Counted from the first letter of the stretch, positions 48,952-60,697 are shown. The stretch is 64,000 nt of DNA from Microbacterium sp. Se63.02b (GCF_014171575.1 NZ_CP050453.1:1426001-1490000); one strand, 5' to 3'. A program made the numbers and translations. Notes: generated by a model not told the origin, from the letters alone.

Positions 48952-49824
48952 ATGGCCACTCCGTCCTCCGGGTTCGCCGGTCCCGCCGACCTGCACCTGC
49001 ACTCCAACCACTCCGACGGCACGGAGTCGCCGGCCGAGGTGATGCGACAGGCGCACGCACACGGGATCCGGACGGCCGCCCTCACCGACCACGACCGTTC
49101 GACGGGATGGGGAGAGGCCGCCGAGACCGCCGCAGGACTCGGGATGACCTTCATCCCCGGCATGGAGCTGTCGGCGAAGCACGAGTGGCGCAGCGTGCAC
49201 GTCCTGGGCTATCTGTTCGACCCCGACGACGAGGCCCTGCGCGCCGAGACCGACCGGATCCGCGGCGACCGCATCGGCCGCGCCGAGCGCATCGTGCGCA
49301 GCATCGGCCGCGACTACGACCTGCACTGGGACGATGTCGTCGCGCAGACGACCATGGATGCCACGGTGGGGAGGCCGCACATCGCCGACGCGCTCGTCGC
49401 GCGGGGTATCGTGCGGGACCGGACAGAGGCGTTCGACGGCATCCTGCACCCCCGCGAGGGGTACTACGAGCCGCACTACGCGCCGGACCCGCTGACCGCC
49501 GTCCGTTTGATCACCGAGGCCGGGGGCGTGGCGATCATCGCGCATCCCGTCACCACCGGCCGCGATCGGATGATGCCAGTGCCGTTCATCGAGCGCCTGA
49601 TCGCTGCGGGACTCGGCGGATTCGAGATCGACCACCGGGAGAACACGGCAGCGGGCAAGCGGGTGCTGCGCGAGCTCGCCGCGAAGCACGACCTCATCGT
49701 CACCGGCTCGAGCGACTACCACGGCAGCGGGAAGCCGAACCGCCCCGGCGAGAACACCACGTCCGACGAGATGGTCGCCCGGCTCATAGCACGCGCGACG
49801 GGCACAGCCCCGCGGTTTCCCTGA
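48952..49824 (+). CDS. PHP-domain phosphoesterase (3',5'-nucleoside bisphosphate phosphatase-like)
   Basis: 290 residues. The PHP metal motifs are complete: ADLHLHSNHSDGTESP (HxH), LTDHDRSTG, GMELSAKHEWRSVHVLGY, GVAIIAHPVTTGRDR and VTGSSDYHGSGKP. The closest described relatives are RnaAM/YciV enzymes, which remove the 3' phosphate from pAp-like nucleotides and trim RNA ends. It is divergent from the EEP phosphatase gene with 101 bases between, and is followed by a short gap to DUF817. Frame intact, length typical. Confidence 0.92.
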   Translation: MATPSSGFAGPADLHLHSNHSDGTESPAEVMRQAHAHGIRTAALTDHDRSTGWGEAAETAAGLGMTFIPGMELSAKHEWRSVHVLGYLFDPDDEALRAETDRIRGDRIGRAERIVRSIGRDYDLHWDDVVAQTTMDATVGRPHIADALVARGIVRDRTEAFDGILHPREGYYEPHYAPDPLTAVRLITEAGGVAIIAHPVTTGRDRMMPVPFIERLIAAGLGGFEIDHRENTAAGKRVLRELAAKHDLIVTGSSDYHGSGKPNRPGENTTSDEMVARLIARATGTAPRFP

Positions 49825-49887
49825 TCCTCGGCACTCTGTCGGCCATCTCCCGGCGACCTGTCGACCGGGACCGCTAGGTTTCCTGGC

Positions 49888-50772
49888 ATGCAGCGAGCGA
49901 CCTCTCTGGAGCGCCGCGTCGACGGGATCGCTCACCGCCTTCTCCGCGACGCCCCGGCGGACGGCATCCGCGCCGGCCTGATCGAATTCACGGTCTTCGT
50001 CCTCAAGCAGGCATGGGCGTGCATCTTCGGCGCGGCGCTGCTGGTCGTGATCGTCGCAGCCCGGCTGTGGTACCCCGACGACGCGGCCCTCGCGCGCAAT
50101 GACGCGCTGACGATCGCGGCCGTCCTCATCCAGATCGCGATGCTCGTCTTCCGGCTGGAGAGCGGCCGCGAGCTGTGGGTCATCGTGCTCTTCCACATCA
50201 CCGGCACCGTGATGGAACTCTTCAAGACCGATGTCGGCTCGTGGGCGTATGCCGCAGACGGGTTCCTCCGCATCGGCGGGGTTCCCCTGTTCAGCGGCTT
50301 CATGTATGCGGCCGTCGGCTCGTACATGGTGCGCGTCTACCGCCTGTTCGACCTCGGCTTCACCCGGTACCCCCGCCGCTGGATCACGGCCGTCCTCGCG
50401 GCGGCGATCTACGTCAACTTCTTCGCGCATCACTGGTGGTGGGATGCACGCTGGGTGCTGCTGGCCGGTGTCGTCGTGCTGTGGCTGCCGACCGTGATGC
50501 ACGCACGCATCTGGCGTCGGACGATCAGGCTCCCGCTGCTCGTGGTGTTCGCCGGCGTGGCCCTGTTCATCTACCTCGCGGAGAACATCGGAACGTGGGC
50601 GGGTGCATGGGCATATCCCGATCAGGCCGAGGGATGGCAGCCCGTGTCCCTGAGCAAGCTGAGCTCGTGGTTCCTGCTGATGATCATCTCGGTCGTGCTG
50701 GTCGCCTGGGTGTATCCGCCGCAGGTGCCTGCGGCGCTGCTCCGGGAGGACGAGGCGAGGGCTCGACTCTGA
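49888..50772 (+). CDS. DUF817 membrane protein
   Basis: 294 residues with about eight membrane helices. Characteristic segments include LIEFTVFVLKQAWACIFGA, the loop FHITGTVMELFKTDVGSWAY, FLRIGGVPLFSGFMYAAVGS, and FFAHHWWWDARW. The last two helices carry LAENIGTWAGAWAYPDQAEG and LSSWFLLMIISVVLVAWVYP. The family is well conserved but of unknown function; conserved acidic and aromatic residues in loops hint at an enzyme. A strong two-way terminator follows. Frame intact. Confidence 0.9.
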   Translation: MQRATSLERRVDGIAHRLLRDAPADGIRAGLIEFTVFVLKQAWACIFGAALLVVIVAARLWYPDDAALARNDALTIAAVLIQIAMLVFRLESGRELWVIVLFHITGTVMELFKTDVGSWAYAADGFLRIGGVPLFSGFMYAAVGSYMVRVYRLFDLGFTRYPRRWITAVLAAAIYVNFFAHHWWWDARWVLLAGVVVLWLPTVMHARIWRRTIRLPLLVVFAGVALFIYLAENIGTWAGAWAYPDQAEGWQPVSLSKLSSWFLLMIISVVLVAWVYPPQVPAALLREDEARARL

Positions 50773-50802
50773 CGCGTCGCCGACCTCGGCGTGACGCGGA
50801 CG

Positions 50803-50850
50803 ACGAAGGGCGCGTGCCGCGGATGACCCTCCGCTGCACGCGCCCTTCGT
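50803..50850. terminator. Bidirectional terminator between DUF817 and DEAD-box helicase genes
   Basis: A perfect 15-bp outer stem, ACGAAGGGCGCGTGC with GCACGCGCCCTTCGT. The 18-base interior can pair further (GCGG/CCGC). The two genes converge on it. Confidence 0.88.
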
Positions 50851-50864
50851 GAGGCGATCGTGTC

Positions 50865-52381
50865 TCAGGCCCCCGTGACGGGTGCGGCGCCCGCGCCGGA
50901 GCCGCCGCGACGACGGCGGCGGCGGCGCGCCGGAGCCGGCTTGCCGTCGTGGTGCTCCTTGCCTGCACCGTCGTGGGTGCCTGCCCCTCGGCGCCGCGGG
51001 GCGCGGGGGAGGACTCTCCCTCGCCGGAAGACGTCTCGGCGGCGCCCTCGACGAAGGTCGAGCCGACCGGGGTGGTGCTGTTGCGGCGACGACGCCGGCG
51101 ACGCGTGCCGCCCTCGTCGGTACCTTCGGCGGCTGCGTCGGCAGCGCGCTCCGGACGGCGGGTGCGCTCCGTCTTCACCGACTCCGTCTTCGGAGCGGAG
51201 ACGAGGCGGCCCTTCGTTCCGGCGGGGATGTCGAGGTCTTCGTAGAGGTGCGGGCTCGACGAGTACGTCTCGATGGGCTCCGGCTGGCCGAACTCGAGGG
51301 CGCGGTTGATGAGGGCCCACTTGTGCAGGTCCTCCCAGTCGACGAAGGTGACCGCGATGCCCGTCTTGCCCGCGCGTCCTGTGCGGCCGGCGCGGTGCAG
51401 GTACGTCTTGTCCTCATCGGGGATGGTGTGGTTGATCACGTGGGTGACGTCGTCGACGTCGATGCCTCGGGCGGCCACGTCGGTCGCGACGAGCACGTCC
51501 TTCTTGCCGGCCTTGAACGCGGCCATCGAGCGCTCGCGCTGGTCTTGGCCCATGTCGCCGTGCACGCCGCCGACGTTGAAGCCGCGATCGCTCAACTCGT
51601 CGACGAGGCGCTGCGCCGCACGCTTGGTGCGGGTGAAGATCACGGTCTTGCCCCGGCCTTCGGCCTGCAGGATGCGGGCGATGACCTCGTCCTTGTCCAT
51701 GGAGTGCGCACGGTAGACGAGGTGCTTGATGTTGGCCTGCGTGAGGCCCTCGTCGGGGTCGTTCGCGCGGATGTGGATCGGGTTCGTCATGAAACGACGG
51801 GCCAGCGCCACGATCGGGCCGGGCATCGTCGCCGAGAATAGCTGGGTGTGCCTGACCGCCGGGACCTTCTGGAAGATCTTCTCGATGTCGGCGAGGAAGC
51901 CGAGGTCGAGCATCTTGTCCGCTTCGTCGAGCACGACCTCGGTCGCGTTCGAGAGGTCGAGCAGCCGCTGTCCGGCGAGGTCGATCAGACGCCCGGGAGT
52001 TCCGACGACGATCTGCGCGCCGGCCTTGAGCTGATCGATCTGACCCTCGTAGGCCTTGCCGCCGTAGATGGCGACGACGCTCGTCGAGCGGTTGCTGGTG
52101 AGCAGATCGATGTCTTCGTACACCTGGACCGCGAGCTCGCGGGTCGGCACCACGATGAGCGCCTTGACACCGTGCTCCGGGTCCTTTCCGAGCCGCTGGA
52201 CGACGGGGATGCCGAAGCCGAAGGTCTTTCCCGTTCCGGTCTTCGCCTGGCCGATGATGTCCTGGCCGGGAAGACCGAGGGGGATCGTCTGCTCCTGGAT
52301 GGGGAACGCGTCGACGATGCCCTTCGCGGCGAGTGCGTCGACGATGTCCTGATCGATGCCGAGATCGGCGAAAGTTGTCAC
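50865..52381 (-). CDS. DEAD-box RNA helicase (RhlE-like), one frameshift near 50985
   Basis: 505 residues after repair from GTG (VTTFADLGIDQDIVDALAAK). All helicase motifs are present: FPIQEQTIP (Q), GQAKTGTGKTFGFGIP (I), VVPTRELAVQV (Ia), GTPGRLIDL, VLDEADKMLDLGF (II), FSATMPG (III), IFTRTKRAAQRL (IV), ATDVAARGIDVDDV (V), and HRAGRTGRAG (VI). The charged C-terminal tail breaks near APRGAEG and ends [18 protein letters not shown] in the other frame; CCCC 50984-50987 is one base short. The Arg/Gly tail is probably RNA-binding. Divergent from the ferritin-like gene, as with rhlE (Rv3211) and Rv3210c. Confidence 0.92.
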
Positions 52382-52577
52382 TTTATTCAGATTGCCTGTC
52401 CGGCGACCCTGCGGGATCGCCACGTAAACGGAGCCACGCCGTCTCTTGTGCCACAGGCGCGGGGCCCCGCTCCGACGGCGGGGACACGCCCAGCCTACCC
52501 GAGGGGTGGTGCGGACCAGGAAGGAGGCGACGGCGCGGGTATTGTGAACGTCGTGGTGGACTCGGGAGGAAGACCTC

Positions 52578-53291
52578 GTGGTTAAGTGGTTCTGGCAGCG
52601 CGAAGACGCGCCCCGACGTACCCTCGCTCTGCGCAGCCGAGGGGAGCAGAGCGACGCGACGCGCATCGACTTCGCCGAGCTCGCCCCCGAGCTCGACCGT
52701 TTCCTCGGTCAGGCCGCGTATCTGCAGCTCGGCTACTTCGAGACCCTCACCCGGCTGATCCGCGCGACACCCGAACTGTCGGAGAAGGAGTCCCTGTCCC
52801 GTGCGGCCGGTGCGGCGTTGACCAAGCACCGCGGCATCGTCGACCTCATCGCCGAGCGCGGCGACGACCCGACGCAGGTGATGCTCCCGTTCCGGGAGAA
52901 CCTCGACGCGTTCCGACGCAAGACGATCGGCGCGCGACCGCGCGAGACGCTGCTGGCGGTCTACATCACCGCCGGCATGCTCGACGACTTCTACCTCGCA
53001 CTCGCTTCGAGCTACGGCGAGATCGGGCGGCGGGCAGCCGAGGTCCTCCGCGAGGACGACGCGCGCCATGAGATCGTCGCGATCATCCAGGAGACGATCG
53101 AGAGCGACGAGGAGTGGCGCTCGCTCCTGTCGATGTGGGCGCGGCGTCTCGTCGGCGACACGATCCTCGTCTGCCGTTCGGCGCTGCGGCCGGAACTGCT
53201 CGAAGTGTCGGATGACCGCATCGAGCCGGTCTACACCGAGCTCATGGGTGCACACGCACGCCGTATGGATGCGATGGGGCTCGCCTCCTGA
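52578..53291 (+). CDS. Ferritin-like fold protein
   Basis: 237 residues from GTG (VVKWFWQREDAPRRTLALR). Mostly helical, with a ferritin-like four-helix core: LDRFLGQAAYLQLGYFETLT, KHRGIVDLIAERGDDPTQVM, and DDARHEIVAIIQETIESDEE; the Glu/His positions are compatible with a diiron or related site. Annotated elsewhere as ferritin-like fold proteins near rhlE (Rv3210c-type). Function unknown. The upstream gap of about 200 bases to the divergent helicase gene shows no clear site. Frame intact. Confidence 0.85.
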   Translation: MVKWFWQREDAPRRTLALRSRGEQSDATRIDFAELAPELDRFLGQAAYLQLGYFETLTRLIRATPELSEKESLSRAAGAALTKHRGIVDLIAERGDDPTQVMLPFRENLDAFRRKTIGARPRETLLAVYITAGMLDDFYLALASSYGEIGRRAAEVLREDDARHEIVAIIQETIESDEEWRSLLSMWARRLVGDTILVCRSALRPELLEVSDDRIEPVYTELMGAHARRMDAMGLAS

Positions 53292-53307
53292 GCGGACGAC
53301 GCCGACG

Positions 53308-53595
53308 TCAGATGCCGAGCGCGGCGCGGGCCGCCGCATCGGACCGGCGGCGCAGACGAGTGGTCGCCCATGTCGCCAGCGCCGCGATCGCGACAGCGCC
53401 CAGAACGCTCGCGAGCCACAGCCAGATGCTGTCTTCGCCGACGCCCGCCCACTGCAGACCCGTGTAGAGGAGCGCCGACGCGGCCGTCGCGATGGCCGGG
53501 GCGAGCGCCACTCCGCGCAGCTCTCGGTCGGCGATCATGAAGTGCACCGCGATCCCGAGCGCGCACGCTCCGATGAGTGCGAGGAGGATGTACAT
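53308..53595 (-). CDS. Small two- to three-helix membrane protein
   Basis: 95 residues: MYILLALIGACALGIAVHFM, GVALAPAIATAASALLYTGL, and WLWLASVLGAVAIAALATWA are the hydrophobic helices, followed by RLRRRSDAAARAALGI. It lies in the place of a small membrane gene seen between the ferritin-like and DUF3107 genes in related genomes. I do not recognise a function. It follows DUF3107 by seven bases and converges on the ferritin-like gene. Confidence 0.75.
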   Translation of the reverse strand: MYILLALIGACALGIAVHFMIADRELRGVALAPAIATAASALLYTGLQWAGVGEDSIWLWLASVLGAVAIAALATWATTRLRRRSDAAARAALGI

Positions 53596-53602
53596 CGTCG
53601 GA

Positions 53603-53827
53603 TCAGGCGACGAAGCCGACGCGGCGGGACTCCTCGGTTCCCAGCTCGATGTAGGCGAGATTCGCGGTCGGCACGATGTAGGAGTTGCCCTTGACGTCGG
53701 CGAAGCTCACGTGCGTGGCGTTCTGCTCCAGCGCGGTCGAGACCTGCGTGCGGACCTCGTCCGCGCTCGAGGCGGTGTCGAAGCTGAGTTCGCGGCCGGT
53801 GTTGATGATGCCGATGCGGATTTCCAC
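53603..53827 (-). CDS. DUF3107 small protein
   Basis: 74 residues from GTG (VEIRIGIINTGRELSFDTAS), ending with VPTANLAYIELGTEESRRVG. A compact beta/alpha fold with a conserved ADEVRTQVSTALEQNATHVS helix. The family is actinobacterial and of unknown function (M. tuberculosis TB9.4/Rv3208A). It is read on the opposite strand to adnA, 171 bases away. Longer in-frame starts upstream run antisense through adnA and are rejected. Frame intact. Confidence 0.92.
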   Translation of the reverse strand: MEIRIGIINTGRELSFDTASSADEVRTQVSTALEQNATHVSFADVKGNSYIVPTANLAYIELGTEESRRVGFVA

Positions 53828-53998
53828 GCGTGCTCCTTGAAGTTCGGGGACTGGGGCAACTCTACCCCGCACGCCGCGGCGGGGATCGGCCGCAGGGGCG
53901 GTTTCGCCGTGAGCGCACAGGCGCGCGCAGGGCCGCCGGGTCCCTGCGACGGGCGCGACCGCACTACGATGTCGGCTCGTCCGGATAGCGTGGACAGC

Positions 53999-56900
53999 AT
54001 GACATCGGATGCCGCGCAGCGAGCCGTGATCGCCGCACAGCCCTCCGCATCCGGCGTGATCATCGGAGCGCCGGGGACGGGCAAGACGCGCACGCTGGTC
54101 GACCGCATCGTCCACCTGCTCGACGAGCAGGGCATGCGCCCGGAGCAGGTGCTCGCGCTCACCCCGAGTCGCCAGGCTGCGACGGCGCTGCGCGATCGGG
54201 TCGGCGTGCGGATCGGCCAGGCGACACCGGGACCCCTCGCGCGGTCGCTCGGGTCCTTCGCCTTCCAGCTGGTGCGCGGAGCGACGGTGCAGGAAGGAGC
54301 GGAGCCGCCTGCTCTGCTCACCGGCGCGGACCAGGACCGGATCATCGCGGAACTCCTCGCCGGCGACGCCGAAGACGGTCGCATCGCCTGGCCCGAGGCG
54401 CTCAGCCCGTCGGTGCGCGCATCGAAGGGCTTCCGTTCCGAGCTCCGCGCCTTCCTCGCCGAGTGCACCGAGAGCGGCATCCACCCCGAAGAGCTCCGCG
54501 AGTCCGGCGACGACGTGTGGGTGGCGGCGGCCGAGTTCCTCGTCGAGTATCGGGCGGTGCTCGACGCCTCACGCGCGGCGCACCGCGATGCCGCCGACCT
54601 CTTGGCCGAGGCGAGCACGGTCCTCCAGCGGGCGCAGCCCTCGACATTGGGTCCGCTCGCGCCCCTGCAGGTCGTGCTGATCGACGACGCGCAGGAGCTC
54701 ACACGCGGCGGGGTCGCCATGGTCCGTGCGCTGCGCGGCCGCGGGATCGCCGTCCTGGCGTTCGGCGATCCCGACATCTCGTCCGGGTCCTTCCGCGGCG
54801 CCAGCCCGGAGCTCTTCGCCCAGCTCGTCGGTGCCCTGGGCGAGGTGCACGTGCTCGACGGCGCGCACCGGCAGCGGCCGGCGCTGACCGCGCTCACACG
54901 TACAGTGACCCAGGCGATCGGCGTCTCCGGGCGGGTCGAGCATCGCCGTGCTCCCGCGGCCGTTGGCGCCGAAGAGATCGAGTCCACCGTGTCGACGTTC
55001 ATCGCGCCGTCGCCGTATGAAGAGTTCGACCGCATCGCGGGAGTCATGCGGCACTGGCATCTCTCCGAAGGGGTCCGTTGGGATCGGATGGCGGTCATCG
55101 CCCACGACACCCGACAGGTCACGACACTGGAGACGGAGCTGGCTGCGCGCGAGATACCCACACGTGCCGCGGGAGTCCAGCGCCCTCTGGGCAGCGAGGG
55201 GATCGTGCGAGACATCGTCGGGATCGTGCGGCTGGCGCTGACGCCGATCGAGGAGCGCACTTCGGAGGCACTCGAGGAGGCGTTGCGGACGCCTTTCGGC
55301 GGGATGGACGCGATCGGTCTCCGGCGACTCCGCGGGCGGCTCCGGCACATCGAGCTCGAACAGGGTGGGTCGACGCCGGCACGCGAACTGCTGCGCCAGG
55401 CGATGGCGAACCCGGCCCATCTGACGCTCATCGACGCGCCGGAGTCGCGCACGGCCGAGCGTTTCGCGGAGACCATCGCGGCCACCTCCAGGGCTGCGCT
55501 CGAGGGAGAGACCATCCACGACCTGCTCTGGCGGGTATGGGATCAGGCGCGCGCCGTCGACGGGCGGCGGCTGCAGGTCGCGTGGCGCGAGATCTCTCAG
55601 CTGCCCACCGGAGCGGAGACCGCGCGATCGCTCGACGCCCTGGTCTCGCTCTTCGATGCGGCGAAGCGCTTCGTCGAGCGCACGCCCCACGAGAACGCGG
55701 AGAGGTTCGTGCGTGACATCCTCGACAGCGAGGTGCCGGAGGACTCGCTGTCCACTCCCGACCGGCCGGGGAAGGTGACGTTGCTGACTCCGGCCACGGC
55801 CCTGGGCACCGAGTTCGATGCGGTCGTCGTCGCCGGCGTGCAGGACGGCGTCTGGCCGAACGTCCGACTGCGAGGCGGGCTGCTGCAGACCTGGCGCCTG
55901 GCCGACACGATCCAGGCGGCACGCACCGGCACGAGCGTCGAGCCCCCGGCGTCCTCGACCGACGACGTGCGGCATTGCACGACGAACTGCGGCTCTTCGT
56001 CCGAGCGGTGTCGAGGGCGCGGGATCGGCTCTTCATCACCGCGGTCGATGACGACGATCTGACGCCGAGTCCGTTCTTCGGCTTCCTGCCTGCTCCGGAG
56101 CCTCCGGGACGCCACGCTTCCGCCGAGCATCCGCTCACACTGCGCGGACTCGTGGCCAGACATCGCCGCACGCTCACCTCGGCGCACGCGGAGTCGACGC
56201 GAGCGGACGCCGCAGAGCAACTGGCCGTCCTCGCGCGCGAGGGCGTGCCCGGTGCGGCTCCCGCCGAGTGGTACGGGGTGGTGCCGGCGTCGACCGACGC
56301 TCCGCTGCGCGACCTCGCCGTCGCGGGTGCACGGGTCTCGCCGTCGAAGATGGAGTCGTACGAGGAGTGCGGCCTCAACTGGGTCGTGTCGGCGCTCGGT
56401 GGCGATACCGTGATGCCGCCGACGGCCGGCATCGGCACGATCGTGCACGAGGCGATGGAGCGCGTCCCCGACGGTGACCTGGAGCGGATGCGCGCGATCG
56501 TCGCGGAGCACTGGCCGGAGCTCGACTTCGAGACCGAGTGGATCGGCCGTAAAGAGAGACGCCGCGCAGACGTGCTCGTCGATCGACTGCACACCTACAT
56601 CGGGGACGTGCGCCGAGAGGGCGGCCGCGTGATCGGCAGCGAGTCGGAGTTCCGGTTCGCCGTCGACGTCGCCGGAGAGACGGCAGGCGGAGACGTTCCC
56701 ACAGTGCGTCCGGTGGGAGAGGATCGCGCGAACCAGGCGGTCATCCACGGCTACATCGACCGGGTCGAGGCATATCCGCCCGGTGCCGGAGAGCACGCCC
56801 ATGCACGCGGCCGCGGTTGGGAGCGGATGTCCGGCGGCCCGGAAGGTTCCACCGTCGTGGTCGACCTCAAGACGGGGAAGAACGACCCGGAGTCCGACTC

Positions 56901-57219
56901 CGGGGTGCTCGAACACGCGCAGCTCTCCGCCTACCAGATCGCCGTCCAGCAGGGGCTGATCGAGGGCGCATCGCCCGCGTCGCTCGCGGGTGCGCGACTG
57001 GTCGTCGTCTCCAAGACCCTCGCCAAGAGCGACTACCGCATCGCGCACCAGCACACGCTGGACGACGAATCCCGCTCCGCGTTCCTGCGGCGGGTCTCCG
57101 ACGCCGCCCGCGGTATGTCGGCGTCGAGCTTCACCGCCCAGGTCGAGTCGCATTGCGCGGATACACAGCGCCGTGTGCACCCGTGCCGCATCCACACGGT
57201 GCCGGCGGTCAGCTCGTGA
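53999..57219 (+). CDS. adnA: UvrD/Rep-type helicase-nuclease, AdnA-like, one frameshift near 55945
   Basis: Subunit of the actinobacterial AdnAB double-strand-break resection machine. 1073 residues after repair. It starts MTSDAAQRAVIAAQPSASGV, then Walker A VIIGAPGTGKTRTLVDR. Walker B is VVLIDDAQELTRGG, with Asp where most UvrD helicases have Glu. PATALGTEFDAVVVAGVQDG is a late motor motif. The frame breaks at EPP (CCCCC 55943-55947, one base short) and resumes LHDELRLFVRAVSRARDRLF. The C-terminal RecB-like nuclease has SKMESYEECGLNWVVS and VVVDLKTGKND. It overlaps adnB as GTGA, so the two subunits are made together. Confidence 0.9.
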
Positions 57220-60200
57220 CGGCGTGGACGACGGGAGAGGGGATATCCGCCACCGACATCGCCGCGGCTCTGGGGCAGCCTTCGCCGACCCCGGCGCAGC
57301 AGCGCGTGATCGAGGCCCCGCCGGCGCCGGCGCTGGTCGTCGCGGGAGCAGGGAGCGGCAAGACCGAGACGATGTCTGGGCGAGTGGTGTGGCTGGTCGC
57401 GAACGGGCACGTGCGGCGGGACGAGATCCTCGGCCTCACATTCACCCGCAAAGCGGCGGGCGAGCTCGCGGAACGGATCGGGCATCGGCTCGCGGTCATC
57501 GACGAGTACGGGCGCCGCGGTCTTCTCCCGCACCTTGCGGAGATCGTGGCATCGGGCGCGTTGCGCCGTGTCGACGAGGCCGCGCAGGGCAGGCAGCGCG
57601 AACTCGTCCGCGCGCACGTGCTCGACGAACTGGCGGCGCATCACGGCACGGGCTGGACTCCCGCGACGCCTCGGGCGGCGGAAGACCTGATGATCCGACC
57701 GCGCGTCTCCACGTACAACGCCTTCGCCGACGGCATCGTCCGCGAGCACGCTGCGAGGATCGGGCGCGATCCCGACGTGGCGATGCTCAGCCAGGCCGCG
57801 TCGTGGATGCTCGCGCGGGAGGTCGTGCTCCGCAGCGACATCCCCGAGCTGGAGAACATCGAGTTCGCGCTCGGCACCGTCATCGACGCGGTGCAGCGGC
57901 TCGCCGGAGAAGCGCTGGACCATCGCGTGGACCTCGATCTCGCCGAGCGCATCGCCAGGGAGCAGGCCGTCGCGTTCGAGCCCTATCGGGGCAATGCCGA
58001 CGTCGACAAGGCCGCGGTGAATCTGCTGAGCCTGTCGACGCTCACGCGCCTCGTCCGCGACTACATCTCCGAGAAGGAGCGCCGCGGCGTGCTCGACTTC
58101 GCGGATCAGGTCGGGGGAGCCTACGACATCGTCGAGTCCGCGCCCGATGTGCGGGCCGAACTGCGCGAGCAGCACCGCGTCGTGCTGCTCGACGAATACC
58201 AGGACACCTCGGTGATCCAGACGCGCTTCCTGGCGGAGCTGTTCCGCGATTCGGCGGTGATGGCCGTCGGCGACCCGCACCAGTCCATCTACGGCTGGCG
58301 AGGTGCGAGCGCCGACAACCTCTACGCGTTCTCGGGGACGTTCTCGAGCACGGGCACGGCACAGACGTACAGTCTCATGACGAGCTGGCGCAACGATCGG
58401 GGCATCCTCGGGATCGCGAACCGTGTGCTCGAACCACTGCAGCGCCCCGGCCTGGATGTCCCGCCGCTCGAACCGCGTCCAGGAGCAGGGGAGGGCAGCG
58501 TGAGCGTCGCGTATCCGCTCACGGTCGACGAAGAGGCGGCAGCGGCGGCCGAGTGGTTCGCCGCACGCAGAGCCGAGCACGATGCGCGCGGGTCCGGGCC
58601 AGGATCGCGCCCCCACACGGGTGCGATCCTGTTCCGGTCGAAGCGTCACATGCAGACCTTCGCGGCGGCGCTCGCGGCACGGGGCATACCGCACCGCATC
58701 CTCGGCCTCGGCGGGCTGCTCGCGACGCCGGAGGTGGTCGACGTCGTCTCGACGCTGAGAGTCGTGCACGATCCGACGGCGGGGTCCGCGCTGATCCGTC
58801 TCCTCACGGGGCCGCGGTTCGGTGTCGGCGTCGCCGACATGGCGGCTCTCTACGATCTCGGTCGTACGCTCTCCGAGCGTGACACGGCGATGGCGCCGCT
58901 GCCGGAGGAGGTGCGCGCACGGTTGCGATCCTCGCGTGGTGCCGATGAAGCGGTGTCGATCGTCGATGCGGTCGACGTGGTGCGAGCGGTGCGCGACGAC
59001 TATCGACTGCTCGAGGCGATCACGCCCGAGGGTCGCGCGCGGATCCGGGCGGCGGGGGAGATGCTGGAGCGGCTGCGGCGGGCCTCCTCGCAGCCGATCC
59101 CCGAACTGATCCGGCTGATCGAGCTCGAGCTGCGCCTCGACATCGAACTCGCCGCGAACGAGACCAGGGGCCCTGCACGCATCGCGGCAACGCAGCTGCG
59201 TGCCTTCGCCGACGAGGTGCGCGCATTCCTCGCCGCCGACGACCGGGGAGCATCGGCAGTCTGCTCGCCTGGCTCGACAAGGCGGAGAGCACGGACGAGC
59301 TGATGCCGCGTCCGGAACCTCCGGAGGCCGGCGTCGTGCAGCTGCTCACGATCCACGGATCCAAGGGACTGGAGTGGGACGCGGTCGCTGTGGTCCGGCT
59401 GGTCGTCGACGAGCTTCCCAGCCGCGTGTCCAACACCTCGGGCTGGTTCGGGTTCGGCGTCGTGCCGTTCGAGCTGCGCGGCGACAGCGGTGCGCTCCCG
59501 CGCTTCGAGTGGGACCCCCTCGAGGCCGTGGGCGGTGAGACCGACCCCGGCAAGCGGCAGAAGCTCGCCCAGGCGTCCTTGTCCGGCGGCGCGACGAAGG
59601 CGAACCCTCAGGGTGGTGCGCTCAAACGCTTCAAAGACGCCTATCGCGCCTACCAGCAGCAGGAGGAGCGGCGTCTCGCCTATGTCGCCGTCACGCGTGC
59701 ACGGACCGACCTCCTGCTCAGCGGTGCGCACTGGGCAGGGCAGAAGGCCCCTCGCACCCCGAGTCCCTTCCTCGCGGAGGCGATCGAGGTGCGGGGGCTC
59801 GATCCGATCGAGTCCGTGGATCCCGAAGACAACCCGTACGACGGCCCCGGTGCGACACTCCGGTGGCCGCTCGACCCGCTGGGGGCACGGAGGGAGGCCG
59901 TGACCGCGGCGGCGTCCACGGTGGAGGCCGCTGTGCGAGCGGGTGCCGCGGAGCCGACGATCGAGCTGTCACGGCTGCTCGCCGAACGCGCCGCCCGGCA
60001 GCGCGGCACCGACGCCGAGGCGCCGACGCGTGTGCCGGCATCGCGGTTCAAGGACTACGTGACCGACTTCGCCGGGACGTTGTCGTCGATCGTCCGACCG
60101 ATGCCGGAACGCCCGTATCGGCAGACGCGCCTCGGCACGCTGTTCCATGCCTGGGTGGAGCAGCGTTCCGAACTCGTGGGCGTCGGGAGCCGCATCGACG

Positions 60201-60697
60201 AGGCGCTGTGGGAGGTCGATGAAGACGTGTCGCCGGATCCGGCCCCGCGGGCCGACGCTCCGGGGACATCGGCCGATGCCGCAGATCTCGCGGTCCTGCA
60301 GGCGACGTTCGAGCGCAGCGAGTGGGGCGGACTGAAACCGATCGCGGTCGAGATCGAGATCGACTTCGCGCTCCGCGCCGACGCCGACAAGACCGACGAC
60401 GAGGGGCGGGCGCACATCGTGATCTGCAAGCTCGACGCCGTCTACCGGCGCGCCGACCGCATCGAGATCGTCGACTGGAAGACGGGGCGGGCTCCGCGCA
60501 CCGAGAAGGAACGGGATGAGCGGATGCTGCAACTCGCCCTGTACCGGCTCGCCTACCACCGTCGCTTCGGTGTGCCGCTCGACGAGATCGACGTGGCGTT
60601 GTACTACGTGGCGGACGACCTGATCATCCGCGGCGACCGCGTCTACTCGGAGGAGGAGCTCTTCCAGCGCTGGAGTGCTGCACGCGCGGCACGCTGA
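57216..60697 (+). CDS. adnB: UvrD/Rep-type helicase-nuclease, AdnB-like, one frameshift near 59246
   Basis: Second AdnAB subunit, 1160 residues after repair, from GTG (VTAWTTGEGISATDIAAAL). Motor motifs: VVAGAGSGKTETMSGRVV (Walker A), LTFTRKAAGELAERI, VLLDEYQDTSVIQTRF (II, canonical), GDPHQSIYGWRGAS (III), HGSKGLEWDAVAVVR (V) and RRLAYVAVTRARTDLLL (VI). The frame breaks at ADDRG (GGGG 59245-59248, one base short) and resumes SIGSLLAWLDKAE. The C-terminal nuclease has RIEIVDWKTGRAP and QLALYRLAYHRRFG. The last 55 bases overlap the convergent pseudokinase gene. Confidence 0.92.
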
